From positions 3,657,790-3,721,789 of the forward strand of contig CM030932.1 of the NCBI GenBank assembly GCA_018136815.1: DNA of 64,000 nucleotides, in the 5' to 3' direction. Made by a program: the position numbers and the translations under genes. Below the pieces are notes generated by a model. It ran no database searches. It was given only the letters and a program-made list of their open reading frames with translations, and was not told the DNA's origin. Below are positions 11,183 through 22,732 of the stretch, piece after piece. The stretch is from Isochrysis galbana. Its lineage: Eukaryota > Haptophyta > Isochrysidales > Isochrysidaceae. Every line of letters starts with the position of its first letter. Within the stretch, counting starts at the first letter, position 1.

Positions 11183-11850
11183 GTGCATCATGGGTCATGG
11201 GCCGACGACAAAGCAACTCTCCGCGTGCGGGAGCACAAGGAGCAGCATCGAGCTTATATCGAGCTCCTACGGCAGGAGAAGGTGAAGGCCGTGAAGGAGA
11301 AAGAGGAGGCGATAGCGAGGGCGATACAGGAGACAGAGAATCGCGAGGGCGCACTCGACCGCATCCGATCCGGGCGCACAGGGGGCGCCCTGGATACTAT
11401 CCAGCAGCTGCGGAACGAGGTCGCTAAGTCGCTAAGCTGCGGCGGGAGCTCCGGAAGGTGCGCGAGCGAGCGGCGGAGCGCAGCGGGAGGGCGGAGGACG
11501 TTGAGTATTTGCGCCGCTAGCCTGGAAAAGGCGTGTGAGGAGAAGCGGCAGCTGCAGGCCGACTTCGAGGCGGTGGCGGACTGCGAGGGCAACAGAGCGA
11601 CGGAGCTACGGCGGCTGCAAGCCACGCTCCAGGCTGAGCGCGGGCGGGCGCAGGAGCTGGACGTTAGCGCGCGTGCTTTCGGGCGCCGCGACGGCCGATT
11701 TCGACGCAGCTTGGGGGCGCGTCGCGCGCGATTGGCGTTGCTGGCTGGGCGGCACCTGGATATACGGGGCTTGGCGCGGGCCGGACACCGGGCTGAGGAA
11801 CGAGAATGGTCTCGTAGCGCGCCCGGTGTCGTTTTGAATTCGGGCTCTCC
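11183..11850 (+). pseudogene. Broken coiled-coil gene
   Basis: The first 75 codons read as a charged coiled coil (for example LLRQEKVKAVKEKEEAIARA). At 11420-11437 the octamer GTCGCTAA is tandemly duplicated, which shifts the frame. Past it, coiled-coil coding potential continues in another plus frame up to a TAG near 11517, and then a further Glu/Arg/Leu-rich heptad stretch (KACEEKRQLQADFEAV) continues in the original frame to about 11665. Two frame changes within one compositionally uniform region, and no ATG at the start, indicate a decayed gene or an exon set with an unrecognised short intron. The function is unknown. Confidence 0.45.
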
Positions 11851-11923
11851 GAGATAGAGTATTTAGATTTATGATTTAGCCTGTTTTGCCGTTTTTGGGT
11901 TACGCTTCGTTGTGGGGGTGGAA

Positions 11924-12846
11924 TAAAAAAATTTTTCCAACTGGGAAGATGCGCACCTGCACTGAGCCGCTGGCCGATGCCGCACGCCGACGCAGGTGAA
12001 GACGCTGGTGAAGATGTCCCTGCAGGCCCTGCAGAGACCCCGGCAGAGCCCGGGGGCGGGCGGGCGGGTCATCTGAGCGCCCCGGCTTGCATTAATGGTC
12101 ATGTCTGGGGCCTAGGCTCCTTCAGACGGCGAAGGGGTAGCGTTGCGCACTCCCGGGGTTGCTGGAGTGCTTCAGCGACAAACTGCGAGGATGCTGCTGA
12201 GGCCGTAGAGGTCGCCAGTCGAGCGCCCGAAGTCAGTGGTGTCGCAGATTTGGCAACCAGTGGTGAGTCAGGCGCTCTCCGGCTGGGCTCCTTCAGAAGG
12301 CGAAGGCTTAGCGTCACGCATTCCCAGTGTTGCGCGAGTGGTGCAGCTTGCGAGAGTGCTGCAGCGACGAACGGCCCGGATGCTGCCGGGGCAGCAGAGG
12401 TGGCCCTTTGCACGCCCGACTTCAGCAGTGGCGCAGAAACGCCGCCGATGAACGGGGAGGGCGGAATGCGCATAGCGGACGCCGATCGAGACGCCTGCAC
12501 GAGCGGTGGCATGGATGCATGTGCTGCTGCAGGTTCGATGTGCGCGCGCGGGCTCCGCAGCTGTATGTGGCGTCGATGCCGCAGTTGGAGTGAAGGAGTG
12601 TGCGTGCAGTGCAGGTGCCTGCTTATTTTTCCCGATAACATGGGTGGTGTGCCCCACCACTTGATCAAGTTTGGCTCTCAACTTGCAATCCCACGGGAGC
12701 ACGATCAACAGCCACCTTGGCGGGCCACTAGCCGCCCAGCGCGCCCCGTTCACCGTGTCTTCACCTGCACCTGCAGTTCCTGCACTCTCACCTTCACTGA
12801 AGAAAAAACTTCGGACCGGCACCTTCCCTGTTGGAAAAAAATTTTA
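11924..12846. mobile_element. Putative 0.9-kb TIR DNA transposon
   Basis: The left end (11924-11952) and right end (12819-12846) are imperfect inverted repeats of about 28 bp. Read inward, both run TAAAA(W)n, TTTTTCCAAC, W, GGGAAG, R, TGC. TTGTGGGGG stands at 11910-11918 and again directly after the right end at 12847-12855, a possible 9-bp TSD, although five extra bases (TGGAA) separate the left copy from the TIR. The interior has no transposase. It holds an ORF with two tandem copies of a roughly 165-bp segment (GSFRRRR..VxHS repeated, 12112-12450). The superfamily is uncertain; 8-9-bp TSDs suggest hAT or Mutator. Confidence 0.5.
12112..12450 (+). repeat. Tandem pair of ~165-bp segments inside TIR element
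   Basis: Two consecutive segments share the pattern GGCTCCTTCAGA, CGGCGAAGG or AGGCGAAGG, GCGT, then TC/GCAT or ACTCCC. In translation both give GSFRRRR followed by an Ala/Glu-rich stretch. Their coding status is doubtful. Confidence 0.45.
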
Positions 12847-12863
12847 TTGTGGGGGCTCCCAGG

Positions 12864-14424
<1,561 letters not shown>

Positions 14425-14599
14425 CTCCCAGGGGGGGTCTGGGGCCCAACGGGCAACGGGCACCGAATATGTGCTAGATAGCAGGTGTTTTCCGGGGTTT
14501 CTACCGGTTTCCTTTGTCCTTTGGTGTATTTCGAAATAGTATTTCCTCAATCCTGACTTTTTCATTTTTACATTTTTACACCCTTAGAAGTTAAAATAG

Positions 14600-14614
14600 T
14601 GTTTGACCGCCCTA
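14600..14614 (-). repeat. Solo transposon end (TAGGGCGGTCAAACA type)
   Basis: Read on the minus strand, TAGGGCGGTCAAACA starts at 14614. It is followed by sequence close to that behind the left terminus at 40851 (TTTTAACTTCTAAGGGTG). No partner end was found nearby. Confidence 0.6.
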
Positions 14615-14651
14615 CGATCCCCCGGCCCCCGGCGGCGGGCGCGACCGCAAA

Positions 14652-14736
14652 TTCTTTACGGGTAGATAGAGGGTGTTGCCAGGGCAGAAGGCAATCATGA
14701 CGCGGCGCAGACTCAGCCGAGTCTACCCGTAAAGAA
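14652..14736. repeat. 15-bp perfect inverted repeat
   Basis: TTCTTTACGGGTAGA at 14652-14666 is matched by its reverse complement at 14722-14736, with a 55-bp loop. It could be a very small MITE or a structured RNA. No TSD was recognised. Confidence 0.6.
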
Positions 14737-15177
14737 GAGGGACCTGCAGAGGAGAGTGTGAGAGTGTACCGCACTCTCAGCCAGATCAGCGGGAGATGAG
14801 ATCGCGCCCAGATCACTCAACAACAATCAGAAGAAGAGCACGCGAGCGGCCCATCTCCCCTCTCAGATACCCATCGAGTAGAGGACTTCGGAAAGAGAAG
14901 TCCATACTCTATAGTCATAGAGATAGTGTTATGTACACATAAACTAAAGTGTGAGGGCCCGCCCGGCCTGGCTGCCTTCCTCGCCCCCTCCCCCCCCCCC
15001 TCCCCCCCCCCCCCCCCTTTCCTCCCGTCCTCCCCGCTCTCGAGCTCAAGCCGCACTGCCTTGCCCACCCCCAACCCCCACCTCCCCACCCCCACCCCCC
15101 GCTCATCTCTAGCACGTGCCCACACTCCCTCCCCCCCTCCCTCTCCCCACCGCCCCTCACCACGCACGTCGGAGCGA

Positions 15178-15809
15178 ATGCCGCGGCCAATCCTCCTCCT
15201 CTCTCTCCTCTCCGCCACGCCTCTCTCTCTCGCTCTCTCTGTGATCCGGCCGCCAGTGCCGGCCTATCTCAGCGAGGACTGGTGGACGCCTCAAACTGCT
15301 CACGAGGCCGTCACTGAGCTGGGCCTCGGTCTGAGCCTCGCAGGCGAGCAGCTCTCTACGCTCGCCGACGAGTGCTTCTGGGTAACTGGCGAGCCGGACG
15401 AGTGCGAGCTGGCGTGCGAGACTGAGGTGGAAGGGTGCGACATCGCCCCGATGGGCACCATGCCCGAACAGGTACGTGGCACAGTCTGCGCCCTACGTGT
15501 ACTTCTTCCCTGCGAGAGTGAGCGCCCGACTCGCACGAGCCTGTTATACCTTTGAGCACCCCTGCACCCTATCACTCCATGCGTACGTTGGTGGCCTTGC
15601 AGTTGACGGCAGCAGGGCTTCCAGAAGCGCTGGTGGAGGATGCGCTCAATAGATTGCAGCTCCAAGAGTTTTCGGCAGAGCCTCTCGAATCCGAGGCGGA
15701 TGAAATGCGTGACGAACTTGATCTGCCAGCTAAGGCGTTGATGGCTGAAGAGGCGGCCCTCTCTACTCTGATGCACGAGTGCTTCTGGGATGACGACTGT
15801 GGCATTTAG
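15178..15809 (+). CDS. Secreted two-exon protein with repeated ECFW motif
   Basis: Exons are 15178-15471 and 15603-15809. The 131-bp intron is CAG|GTACGT...TTGCAG|TTG in phase 0, and the protein has 166 residues. The start ATG is followed by a hydrophobic signal-peptide-like stretch (residues 5-20). Exon 1 ends with an acidic cysteine-rich part containing LADECFW (63-68) and further cysteines (C76, C80, C87). Exon 2 ends with LMHECFWDDDC (155-164). Both halves end with leucine/acidic helix plus ECFW, so the protein looks like an internal duplication with one half per exon. I do not recognise a family. A secretory or plastid-bound product is inferred from the leader. The upstream 200 bp is a C-rich tract. 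Confidence 0.65.
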
Positions 15810-16350
15810 ATGAATTTTGTATACGGCAGCCGACTCTAGAGATTGAGAGGCTGGTGGTGTGACCGGCCATTACAGAACAATGCTTGATGGAGTGTCTAGA
15901 GTTGACAACTTGCGGCACGGGAGGCAGCTTGCCTTGGCAAGCAACCATGTCATTCACCGCCTTTACAACAGTAAGACACGTTTTGGCGTGCGCATGAATG
16001 CTGCCGATGAGAACACCGGGATTTTGAGCTAATGTGGTTGGATTCACTTTTTGTTTGGGCGAACAATTGGGGTGCGAGCATCGGCAACGATTCTCATCGT
16101 GACCCAGGGACTCTTGCTGCGGTAATGTTTCAGAATCAAGCGGCCTAAATTTTGTTGCATCTTTGAGTACAAGGACCCCGAAAGAGTAAGAAGAAACCAG
16201 AATGAGGAGAAAAATGGTTCAAAAATCTGCCTTGGTTTAAGGAGAAAAGTGGACTACCAAGTGTTATGATAGGGCGGTCAACGGGGAGGCCGCCTCGTGG
16301 CCCCTCCGCCGTGTCGCCCATCGGGTCGTCGGGCTACCGAACCCAGTGAG
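15810..16350. other. Spacer without recognised gene
   Basis: No gene was seen. At 16270 a plus-strand TAGGGCGGTCAACG resembles the TAGGGCGGTCAAACA transposon terminus but is diverged and unpaired. Confidence 0.5.
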
Positions 16351-16367
16351 TGACCGGGCTAGTAGTA
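16351..16367. repeat. LINE target-site duplication, 3' copy
   Basis: TGACCGGGCTAGTAGTA here is identical to 22734-22750 on the other side of the LINE (17 bp). Confidence 0.93.
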
Positions 16368-16696
16368 AAAAAAAAACTTCTTAATATTCTCGCCGCGCGC
16401 GCGACTACGCACCCTTATTGTGCTGCCTCGCCCGCTACTCTCATCTCCCCCACCACCTGCCTTGCGGCTCGTCCCTTGTGCACTACCTAGGGGCTGGGTG
16501 TTTGGGGTTTCCTGTAGCAGGCGGTGTGTTCCGATCCCCGATAGGTTGTCCACTCCTTCCTCCTGCGCCATCGGGCTATCGGTTTCCATGTTTCCTTGTT
16601 GAGTCCGTGAGGTGGGCGGTTAAATCGCGGGGAGTGTTGAGGGCGGGGGGCGGGTAGGCGGGTGAGACGTGGGGCGCGGCTTTGTGCTGTGCGCGG

Positions 16697-19600
16697 TTAG
16701 GCGAGTCTATCCATTATGCGGAGCGCTTGCGCTACCGCGGACAGGTTCATGCCCAGCGTTAGCGTGCCTTTGTCGTTGATCGTAAAGACGGGGGCGCATA
16801 GTTCTCGCGGGGTCTTGAGCTTGGGTTTTCTTCCCTGGGAGGCTTTTCTGGTGCGTGCGGCCGAGGGTCTCTCCGGGGGTATGAGGCCTCTGGCGAGTAC
16901 TGTGAATCTGCTCAGGGTCTTTTCGATGACCGGCACGTGGTGGAAGGTATAGTTGTCAAATTCTGCTTTGTAGAAGTCATCTATTATGTACCTCCATGCT
17001 ATGAGGTAGAGAGCTTTGAGGCTGTCGGGTGTTGGGGTGTTCGGGTATACGAACAGTCTGTCCTTGAGTCTCTGGACCGTCGATCTGTTTCTATCAGGCG
17101 TGTAGCCTGTCACAGCTTCTAAGGTCAGGAAAATTTGTTGTGTGGAAGGGCATCTGGCCAGGTGTGTCGAATTTTCGCGGTGTTTACCGCAAAGTCTGCA
17201 TCTCGTGGTGGTTGCCGTGGCGAACCGGTTTCGTGTGCCTAGCCTTCTGTGGGTGATGTGCTTGAAGTGGGGGTGCTTATCCGTGTGTTTTAGCATGGGG
17301 TGTGTGTAGAGTTTTGCCACGTGCATCCACTCGTCTTGGGTCAGTGCTAGCTTCCGAGTCCACGCTTCACGGGCTGGTTGGGGTTGGGCGCTGGGGCCGC
17401 TCTTTAGGTATTCTCTCGTTATGTCGGACACGGTGATTTGGTCTAGTTGCTTTTTATCGTTGAGTGTGTATTCGTCCGCTAGCGGGTATTCTAAGTGTTT
17501 TGGGCCTTTTAGCCCGCTTTCCCATTTGGCCGGTGCGTGGTATAGTGTCTCTTCGCCCGGTTTCGCTACTTCGGTGGTGTTCGCGGTTTCGCCTAAATAG
17601 TTAATGTTTGTGTTTATCCATATATTGTTCATTTTAGTGATGTATTTGTCATCTTCCGACGCCTTGACTTCCTTCGCCTCATTCTCCGGCGGAGTCTCGC
17701 CGTTCGTTTGTACCGTTTGCATCCTAGAGGCGGCTGGGTTCGGTGGCGGGTCTACCTGTGCTTTATCTAGGAGTCTCGAGGCGTGGCGAACCACGCATTC
17801 CCACGAGTTCAAGAATTCCTTTTTATCTATTTTTGCCCCCGCGTGGAGGAAAGTCTCAGGGAGGTGCTCTACGTACCGCGCGCACTCTTCTTGTGTGTAG
17901 GGTTCGGTAAATTTGGCGTCTTTATATACGTTGTGCACGACATGTGTGTGCAAAGATTCCCACAGGCTGACCCACGCAGTTCGGGTGATCGGCGGGGGGT
18001 CGTGGCAGTTGTGCCACAGCGGCTGCGAGAGCGCTCCTTCCCTAGAGAGGAGCGAGCGGTTTATCCTCAGTGCCCTGAAGTTTGTTAGGGCATCTTTCCA
18101 GAATGTCGGCAGCGCCGGGTTTCCTCTGATGCTCCGCGTGAGCGTCTTCGGGGGGACTGTAGAGAGGACGGCCCCTCGGCCCAGTCCGGTCCGGCAGAAC
18201 CACGCGTCTAGGGCGTGCTTCCATATGGCTCTCCTCGCATTGAGATAGTTTAATATCCATTTCGCTTGGAGGGCCCTTACGTGCGCCGCCCAGTGGAGGA
18301 GTCCGGTCCCCATCGTGCGCGTCGCGTTTTCTTTATCGTGTACGGGGTAGTGCGGGTGTTTCACCCATTTAGTGATGTTGCCGGTGTGGGGGCTTTCCCA
18401 TAGGACTTTGTCGGCCGCCCTCTGAATTCTCTTGTGGAACCATTTGGGAGCCGCCAAGGTTTGCACCCAGTACCGCGGCGTGCCGTAGATGATGAAGTTT
18501 ACTATGTTAGTTCTGCCGAAGATGGTCATATGGCTCGCTACCGATGTTAGTCGTGCCGCCTTAGCGTCTATTTTGTCCGCGAGTTGTCTCCAAAAGGGCT
18601 TTAGGGCTTCCGGGGTTCCTAATGGAACGCCTAGTATTGTCAGGTATTGGTCGTTGGCTATCCAGTTGTATTTTCGCATATCCCACGGTGGTTTGTGGCG
18701 CATCTGCGAGCCCATTCGTATGCCTTGGAATTTAGTCTCGTTGGTCTTGCCCCCCGTGGCTTTTTCGTGCGCTCGTACCCATGTTAGTGCGCGTTTGAGG
18801 CTCTTGTAGTCTCTTGCGATGAGTGCCGTGTCGTCCGCGAACTGGCTTATCTTTAGGTCGTAGCCATTGAGGTCTATTCCCTGTATGTCGGGGTCCCCGT
18901 TTATTGCCCGGGTGAGCGCCTCCGTTGTGAGGAGAAAAGTGAGCGGTGAGAGTGGGCAACCCTGGGGCATTCCGCTTCCTATTGTGAAGGGGTAGCTCCG
19001 GCCGCCGTTGATTTTGATCGTGCGGATCGGTCTCGCTTCCTCGCTCGTGAGCGCTCTGGCTAGTCGTTGAAAGTCCGGCCCGAAGTTGAGCAGGCGGAGC
19101 GCTAGGTGGTAGAATTCCCAGCTGACTCTATCGAAGGCTTTCTCCCAATCGAGCGCCAGGAGGAGGCCCGGTTCTCCCGTTTCGTCGAGGTATGCCCTCG
19201 TTAGTTGCAGGAGGTGGGTAGCTTCGCTTATCAGTCTCCTAGGCACGAATCCTAGTTGATTGTCAGAGATAATGTTACCTATTACTTTGCTAAGTCGGTT
19301 TGTTAGTATTTTCGCTAGGATTTTGTAATCACTTTGTAATAATGTTATAGGCCTGTAGTTTCTGGGGTCACGCGCATCGCCCTTTTTGTAGAGGAGTATG
19401 ATGTCCCCTTCCCTCATGGTGTACGGGATAAGGCCCGTATCGAATGTTTGGTTGTACATGTCTGTCAAGATTGGCGCTACTAGCTGCTCGTGCGCCTTAT
19501 AGACTTCCGCCGGTATCCCATCCGGTCCCGCGCTCTTTCCGGGGCCTATGCTCCGGATGGCTAGAAGGGTCTCTTCCACTGTGATCCGCCCTTCCAGTCG

Positions 19601-22600
19601 GCGTCTGTCGATTATGGTGAGGGGACGGTCGGATAGTGTGATTTCGAGCTCGGGTTCTCGCTGCGACTCTTTGGGGGAGTACAGCCAGGAGTAGTATCTT
19701 CTGAATTCTCTACGGATGCCGTCGTCGGACATCGTCGTGTCGTGATCGGCGTGCACTGGGTTGTTCCAGTCGCTGGTCCTGTATATCTCTTTTATGTTTC
19801 CGTTCCATTTTTGTTGTTTGAGTTTTCTGAAGAACTCTTTAGAGTGGAGATCTTCTTGGCGGAGCTTGGCGTGCAAGGGGAGGTGTCTTAGGGGCATCTT
19901 GCCGCGCTCGTCCGCTAGTTGTCGGTTGGCTTCCGCGATTTCACGTGTGAGATTCGCGTCCGGGCCTCCCTTGATGAGTTTGATGTTGAGTGTCGCGATT
20001 GTCCTTTCCAAGGTGGATTGGATGGTGGGCGTTCTTCTGACGCGTGTTTCCTCCCTCAGGAAGGTGGCTACGAGCGCTTTCGCGTTGGCCCATTCTTCTG
20101 CTAAGTCGCCGCCTTCAAGCGCGTTTTCTTGTGCTCTACGGAATAGGAGCCCCGCTACTCTCATGGCTCCCTCTTCTCGGATGATCTCGGCGTCTATGGG
20201 TAGGTCGTAGTTGCGGTTCGGGTTGTAGCTCGGCGTCTCGAACGCGGCCAGCAGCGGTAGGTGGTCGGAGGCCGCCTTCCCCGTGAATAGATCCGGGCTG
20301 GGCCCCAGCTTGTGCCATTGAAATTTGTCGGTGGCTCGACTGTGGTATATTCGGTCTATCCTCGTGTGTATGGTGTGCGCTAGGCGAGTGTATCCCTTGT
20401 TCGGTCCTAGCTTCAGGGTTCGATGCGCGTCTTGTAGTCCGGATTCTTTGATCATGGTTCTCCACTTGTCGCCATGTGTGTTGGCGTACGGCGTCGGCCC
20501 CGTGCCTGCCGTGTCGGACGCCACGTTCTCTACGCAGTTGAAGTCGCCCCCCATTAGTGTCGGGGTGGTGACGCTTTGCTTTATGTGCTGGTCTTGGCGC
20601 AGTTTTTCTATCTGGGTACCTCTAGCCCCCGGGTTAGCGCTCAGGTACACTGAGAGGATACGGTATAGTTTTTCATCTATTTCTATGTCCATTTTTATGC
20701 ATCTTCCCTTTATGATTTCCACTACTGAGTCTGAGTCTACTCTAGGGACCACCCTGGCGCACGCTTCGCGAATCGCAATCGCGACTCCGCTTGCCGGGTC
20801 CGCTAGCTCTCCCGGCGAAGCAAACCAATGCCAGCCTAAGAGGGTCGCCGTTCTGTGTGAACGGAGGTGCGAGCCGTCTTCGTATGCGTGCAGCTCTTGG
20901 AGTAGGAGTATGTCTACTCTCGCCTTACGCGCTTGGGATAGCACCGCGGCCAGCTTGCCGCCTTTGGTGCCGTTGATGTTGTAGGTCGCGACCCGGATAG
21001 GTCCTTCACCTGGGTATCCGAGGGTGGAGTCGAATGTGAATCTAGGGTGCGGTGGTGGGCGGGCCGTATCTCGTTTTAGCACGTTTAGCTTTGCGAATAG
21101 GGCCAATGCGCACTCCGGGTGGAGGAAGAGGCACGACGGGCCGTTCAGACAGACCCCCGGGATCTTCTTGTGGGGATGAAGGTGGCAGCGGATCGTGCAC
21201 TTGTTGTCGATCCATGCTCCCGGGATCTCGTGCGAAAGGTTGCAGCGGACTCCGCGCTTGTTGCGGAGGCATAAGCCTGAGCATGGCTTGGGCGGCTCTT
21301 TGCCCAGTGCCTCGCGAGCCGACTTGGGGCGGGGGGTGGTCTTCCAGCCTTCCCTGCGTTCCTTGCGTTTGGTCGCCTCCTCATCGCATCCGCAGAGGCG
21401 ATGCATGGGGGTCAGGCCGCGGGCTATTTCCGGGCGCCAGCCTTTGCATCCTTTGGTGCTGCCGTGGATCATTAGCTTGTGGCCCGATTGCATTGTCTGG
21501 GGCATCTGCAAAGGCTTGCACGCGCGGATCGCGTAGTTAACCGGCACCGGCTTGTTGTCGATGATTAGAATCAGCTTGCGCGGAAAGTTGCCCGCTAGGA
21601 AGTTGCCTTGGGCCGCTGAGATGTAGATGTGCCAGCGCGTGGAGTGGGCCACCTTGGAGACGAATGTGCCTGAGTCACCTTCGAGTTTCATGCGTTCCCG
21701 GTTCCCCTTGAGGAACGTGAATCCTTCTTTCTCGACGGCTTTGACAATGACGCTCAGCGTGATCACGGAGGCTTGCGCAAGCCCCTCTGCTTCGACTACG
21801 ACGTGGGCTGCCACGTCTTGGAATGCTTCGTACAGCGCCTTGCGCGACGAGGGGCCCTTTTTGTTGAGCTTGTCCTCAATGGCTTCTATCTTGATCCTCA
21901 CCTTGACGTCAACGTTATGCACCTTGATTGTGGTTTGCTCGCCGTAGCGAGCTTTGAATTGTTGCATGCAGTCTTCATTTACCCCGATGTGCCATGGCCC
22001 TTTCGAGGAACGGGCCCAGAAGTCGGGCTCTGGGTCAACACCCTCGAGCTCAAGCAGAAGCTCGACGATGGCGGCGTAGACCGTCGTGTCGAGTAGAGTG
22101 AGGTCGCCCTCCTGATGGAACGACATGTCGTACGTGGCATCAGTGTCCATGTTGGAGTCTTCTTCTTCAGAGTCTAGCTCCTGAGGGGTAGGGGTGGGCT
22201 GATCGGTGGTGAGCATCGCGAGGTCTAGAGGTTGGGAGGGAGGGTAGCGTGCAGGTCTTCTTGTAGTCCGGGCTTGCCATCGGCTCCCTGTTGGCCATTC
22301 CTCCCTGTCTTGACAGGGGTGTGTGTTGTGCGGTTTGTCAATGCTTGCAACCAGTATGTTGTGCCCATGAGGGCCACCCGGTCTCAAGTCGCGCCGCCGT
22401 GGCAGCGCGACCGTCACCAGGGTGAGAGGGGCCTCTGCCATAAGGCATGCCCATGGAGGATGAGGAAGTGTGGTCGTGGTGGTGGTGTGGTGGGGTCCAC
22501 AGCCTGCCACCCCCCATGTGGGGGGCCAGCATGGCTGCCTTGGCGGGTGTGGCCGAGGCCACGGGCCGCGGGGTGCGACCGGGGTCGCACACACCTGCTC

Positions 22601-22711
22601 GGCCTCTGACGGCGGACGCGGTCGCTTCGACTGCGACAGGTCCATGGGGGCTGGGGGGCCGCCCTCGGCGGGGGGCCCGAAGGAGAGGAGAGGCGCGCCG
22701 GCGCGCTCCAT
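16697..22711 (-). CDS. LINE polyprotein: ORF1-like, zinc fingers, endonuclease, RT, zinc knuckle (2,004 aa)
   Basis: One frame encodes the whole element. Residues 1-190 are Pro-rich and disordered; about 200-480 are the domain shared with the other two elements. Around 480-555 lie two Cys/His clusters of CCCH type (C-x3-C...C-x3-H; C-x5-C-x3-H in CLNGPSCLFLH). The AP-type endonuclease starts near 568 (VATYNING, LLQELHA, GGDFNC, ASDHLP). The reverse transcriptase starts near 1060 (SAGPDGIPAE), with YRPITLL, ALDWEKAFD, GMPQGCPLSP and FADD near 1294. A long thumb/connection region follows, then a CCHC-like knuckle (CRLCGKHRENSTHLARC, C-x2-C-x8-H-x3-C) near 1842. All catalytic motifs I can check are present. 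ORF1-like and EN-RT parts are fused in one chain rather than split into two ORFs. Confidence 0.95.
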   Translation of the reverse strand: MERAGAPLLSFGPPAEGGPPAPMDLSQSKRPRPPSEAEQVCATPVAPRGPWPRPHPPRQPCWPPTWGVAGCGPHHTTTTTTLPHPPWACLMAEAPLTLVTVALPRRRDLRPGGPHGHNILVASIDKPHNTHPCQDREEWPTGSRWQARTTRRPARYPPSQPLDLAMLTTDQPTPTPQELDSEEEDSNMDTDATYDMSFHQEGDLTLLDTTVYAAIVELLLELEGVDPEPDFWARSSKGPWHIGVNEDCMQQFKARYGEQTTIKVHNVDVKVRIKIEAIEDKLNKKGPSSRKALYEAFQDVAAHVVVEAEGLAQASVITLSVIVKAVEKEGFTFLKGNRERMKLEGDSGTFVSKVAHSTRWHIYISAAQGNFLAGNFPRKLILIIDNKPVPVNYAIRACKPLQMPQTMQSGHKLMIHGSTKGCKGWRPEIARGLTPMHRLCGCDEEATKRKERREGWKTTPRPKSAREALGKEPPKPCSGLCLRNKRGVRCNLSHEIPGAWIDNKCTIRCHLHPHKKIPGVCLNGPSCLFLHPECALALFAKLNVLKRDTARPPPHPRFTFDSTLGYPGEGPIRVATYNINGTKGGKLAAVLSQARKARVDILLLQELHAYEDGSHLRSHRTATLLGWHWFASPGELADPASGVAIAIREACARVVPRVDSDSVVEIIKGRCIKMDIEIDEKLYRILSVYLSANPGARGTQIEKLRQDQHIKQSVTTPTLMGGDFNCVENVASDTAGTGPTPYANTHGDKWRTMIKESGLQDAHRTLKLGPNKGYTRLAHTIHTRIDRIYHSRATDKFQWHKLGPSPDLFTGKAASDHLPLLAAFETPSYNPNRNYDLPIDAEIIREEGAMRVAGLLFRRAQENALEGGDLAEEWANAKALVATFLREETRVRRTPTIQSTLERTIATLNIKLIKGGPDANLTREIAEANRQLADERGKMPLRHLPLHAKLRQEDLHSKEFFRKLKQQKWNGNIKEIYRTSDWNNPVHADHDTTMSDDGIRREFRRYYSWLYSPKESQREPELEITLSDRPLTIIDRRRLEGRITVEETLLAIRSIGPGKSAGPDGIPAEVYKAHEQLVAPILTDMYNQTFDTGLIPYTMREGDIILLYKKGDARDPRNYRPITLLQSDYKILAKILTNRLSKVIGNIISDNQLGFVPRRLISEATHLLQLTRAYLDETGEPGLLLALDWEKAFDRVSWEFYHLALRLLNFGPDFQRLARALTSEEARPIRTIKINGGRSYPFTIGSGMPQGCPLSPLTFLLTTEALTRAINGDPDIQGIDLNGYDLKISQFADDTALIARDYKSLKRALTWVRAHEKATGGKTNETKFQGIRMGSQMRHKPPWDMRKYNWIANDQYLTILGVPLGTPEALKPFWRQLADKIDAKAARLTSVASHMTIFGRTNIVNFIIYGTPRYWVQTLAAPKWFHKRIQRAADKVLWESPHTGNITKWVKHPHYPVHDKENATRTMGTGLLHWAAHVRALQAKWILNYLNARRAIWKHALDAWFCRTGLGRGAVLSTVPPKTLTRSIRGNPALPTFWKDALTNFRALRINRSLLSREGALSQPLWHNCHDPPPITRTAWVSLWESLHTHVVHNVYKDAKFTEPYTQEECARYVEHLPETFLHAGAKIDKKEFLNSWECVVRHASRLLDKAQVDPPPNPAASRMQTVQTNGETPPENEAKEVKASEDDKYITKMNNIWINTNINYLGETANTTEVAKPGEETLYHAPAKWESGLKGPKHLEYPLADEYTLNDKKQLDQITVSDITREYLKSGPSAQPQPAREAWTRKLALTQDEWMHVAKLYTHPMLKHTDKHPHFKHITHRRLGTRNRFATATTTRCRLCGKHRENSTHLARCPSTQQIFLTLEAVTGYTPDRNRSTVQRLKDRLFVYPNTPTPDSLKALYLIAWRYIIDDFYKAEFDNYTFHHVPVIEKTLSRFTVLARGLIPPERPSAARTRKASQGRKPKLKTPRELCAPVFTINDKGTLTLGMNLSAVAQALRIMDRLA

Positions 22712-22716
22712 CGCGT

Positions 22717-22732
22717 CTAACTATAAAGTTAG
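22717..22732 (-). promoter_or_regulatory. Terminal 5' hairpin of intact LINE
   Basis: A 6-bp stem (CTAACT with AGTTAG) and a 4-nt loop, starting within one base of the 5' end of the element and ending 5 nt before the ATG. Confidence 0.75.

Noticed and set aside
16270-16290. Paired transposon end with 14614 or 25443
   Set aside because: Orientations and flanking bases do not give a TSD, and the sequence deviates after TAGGGCGGTCAA.
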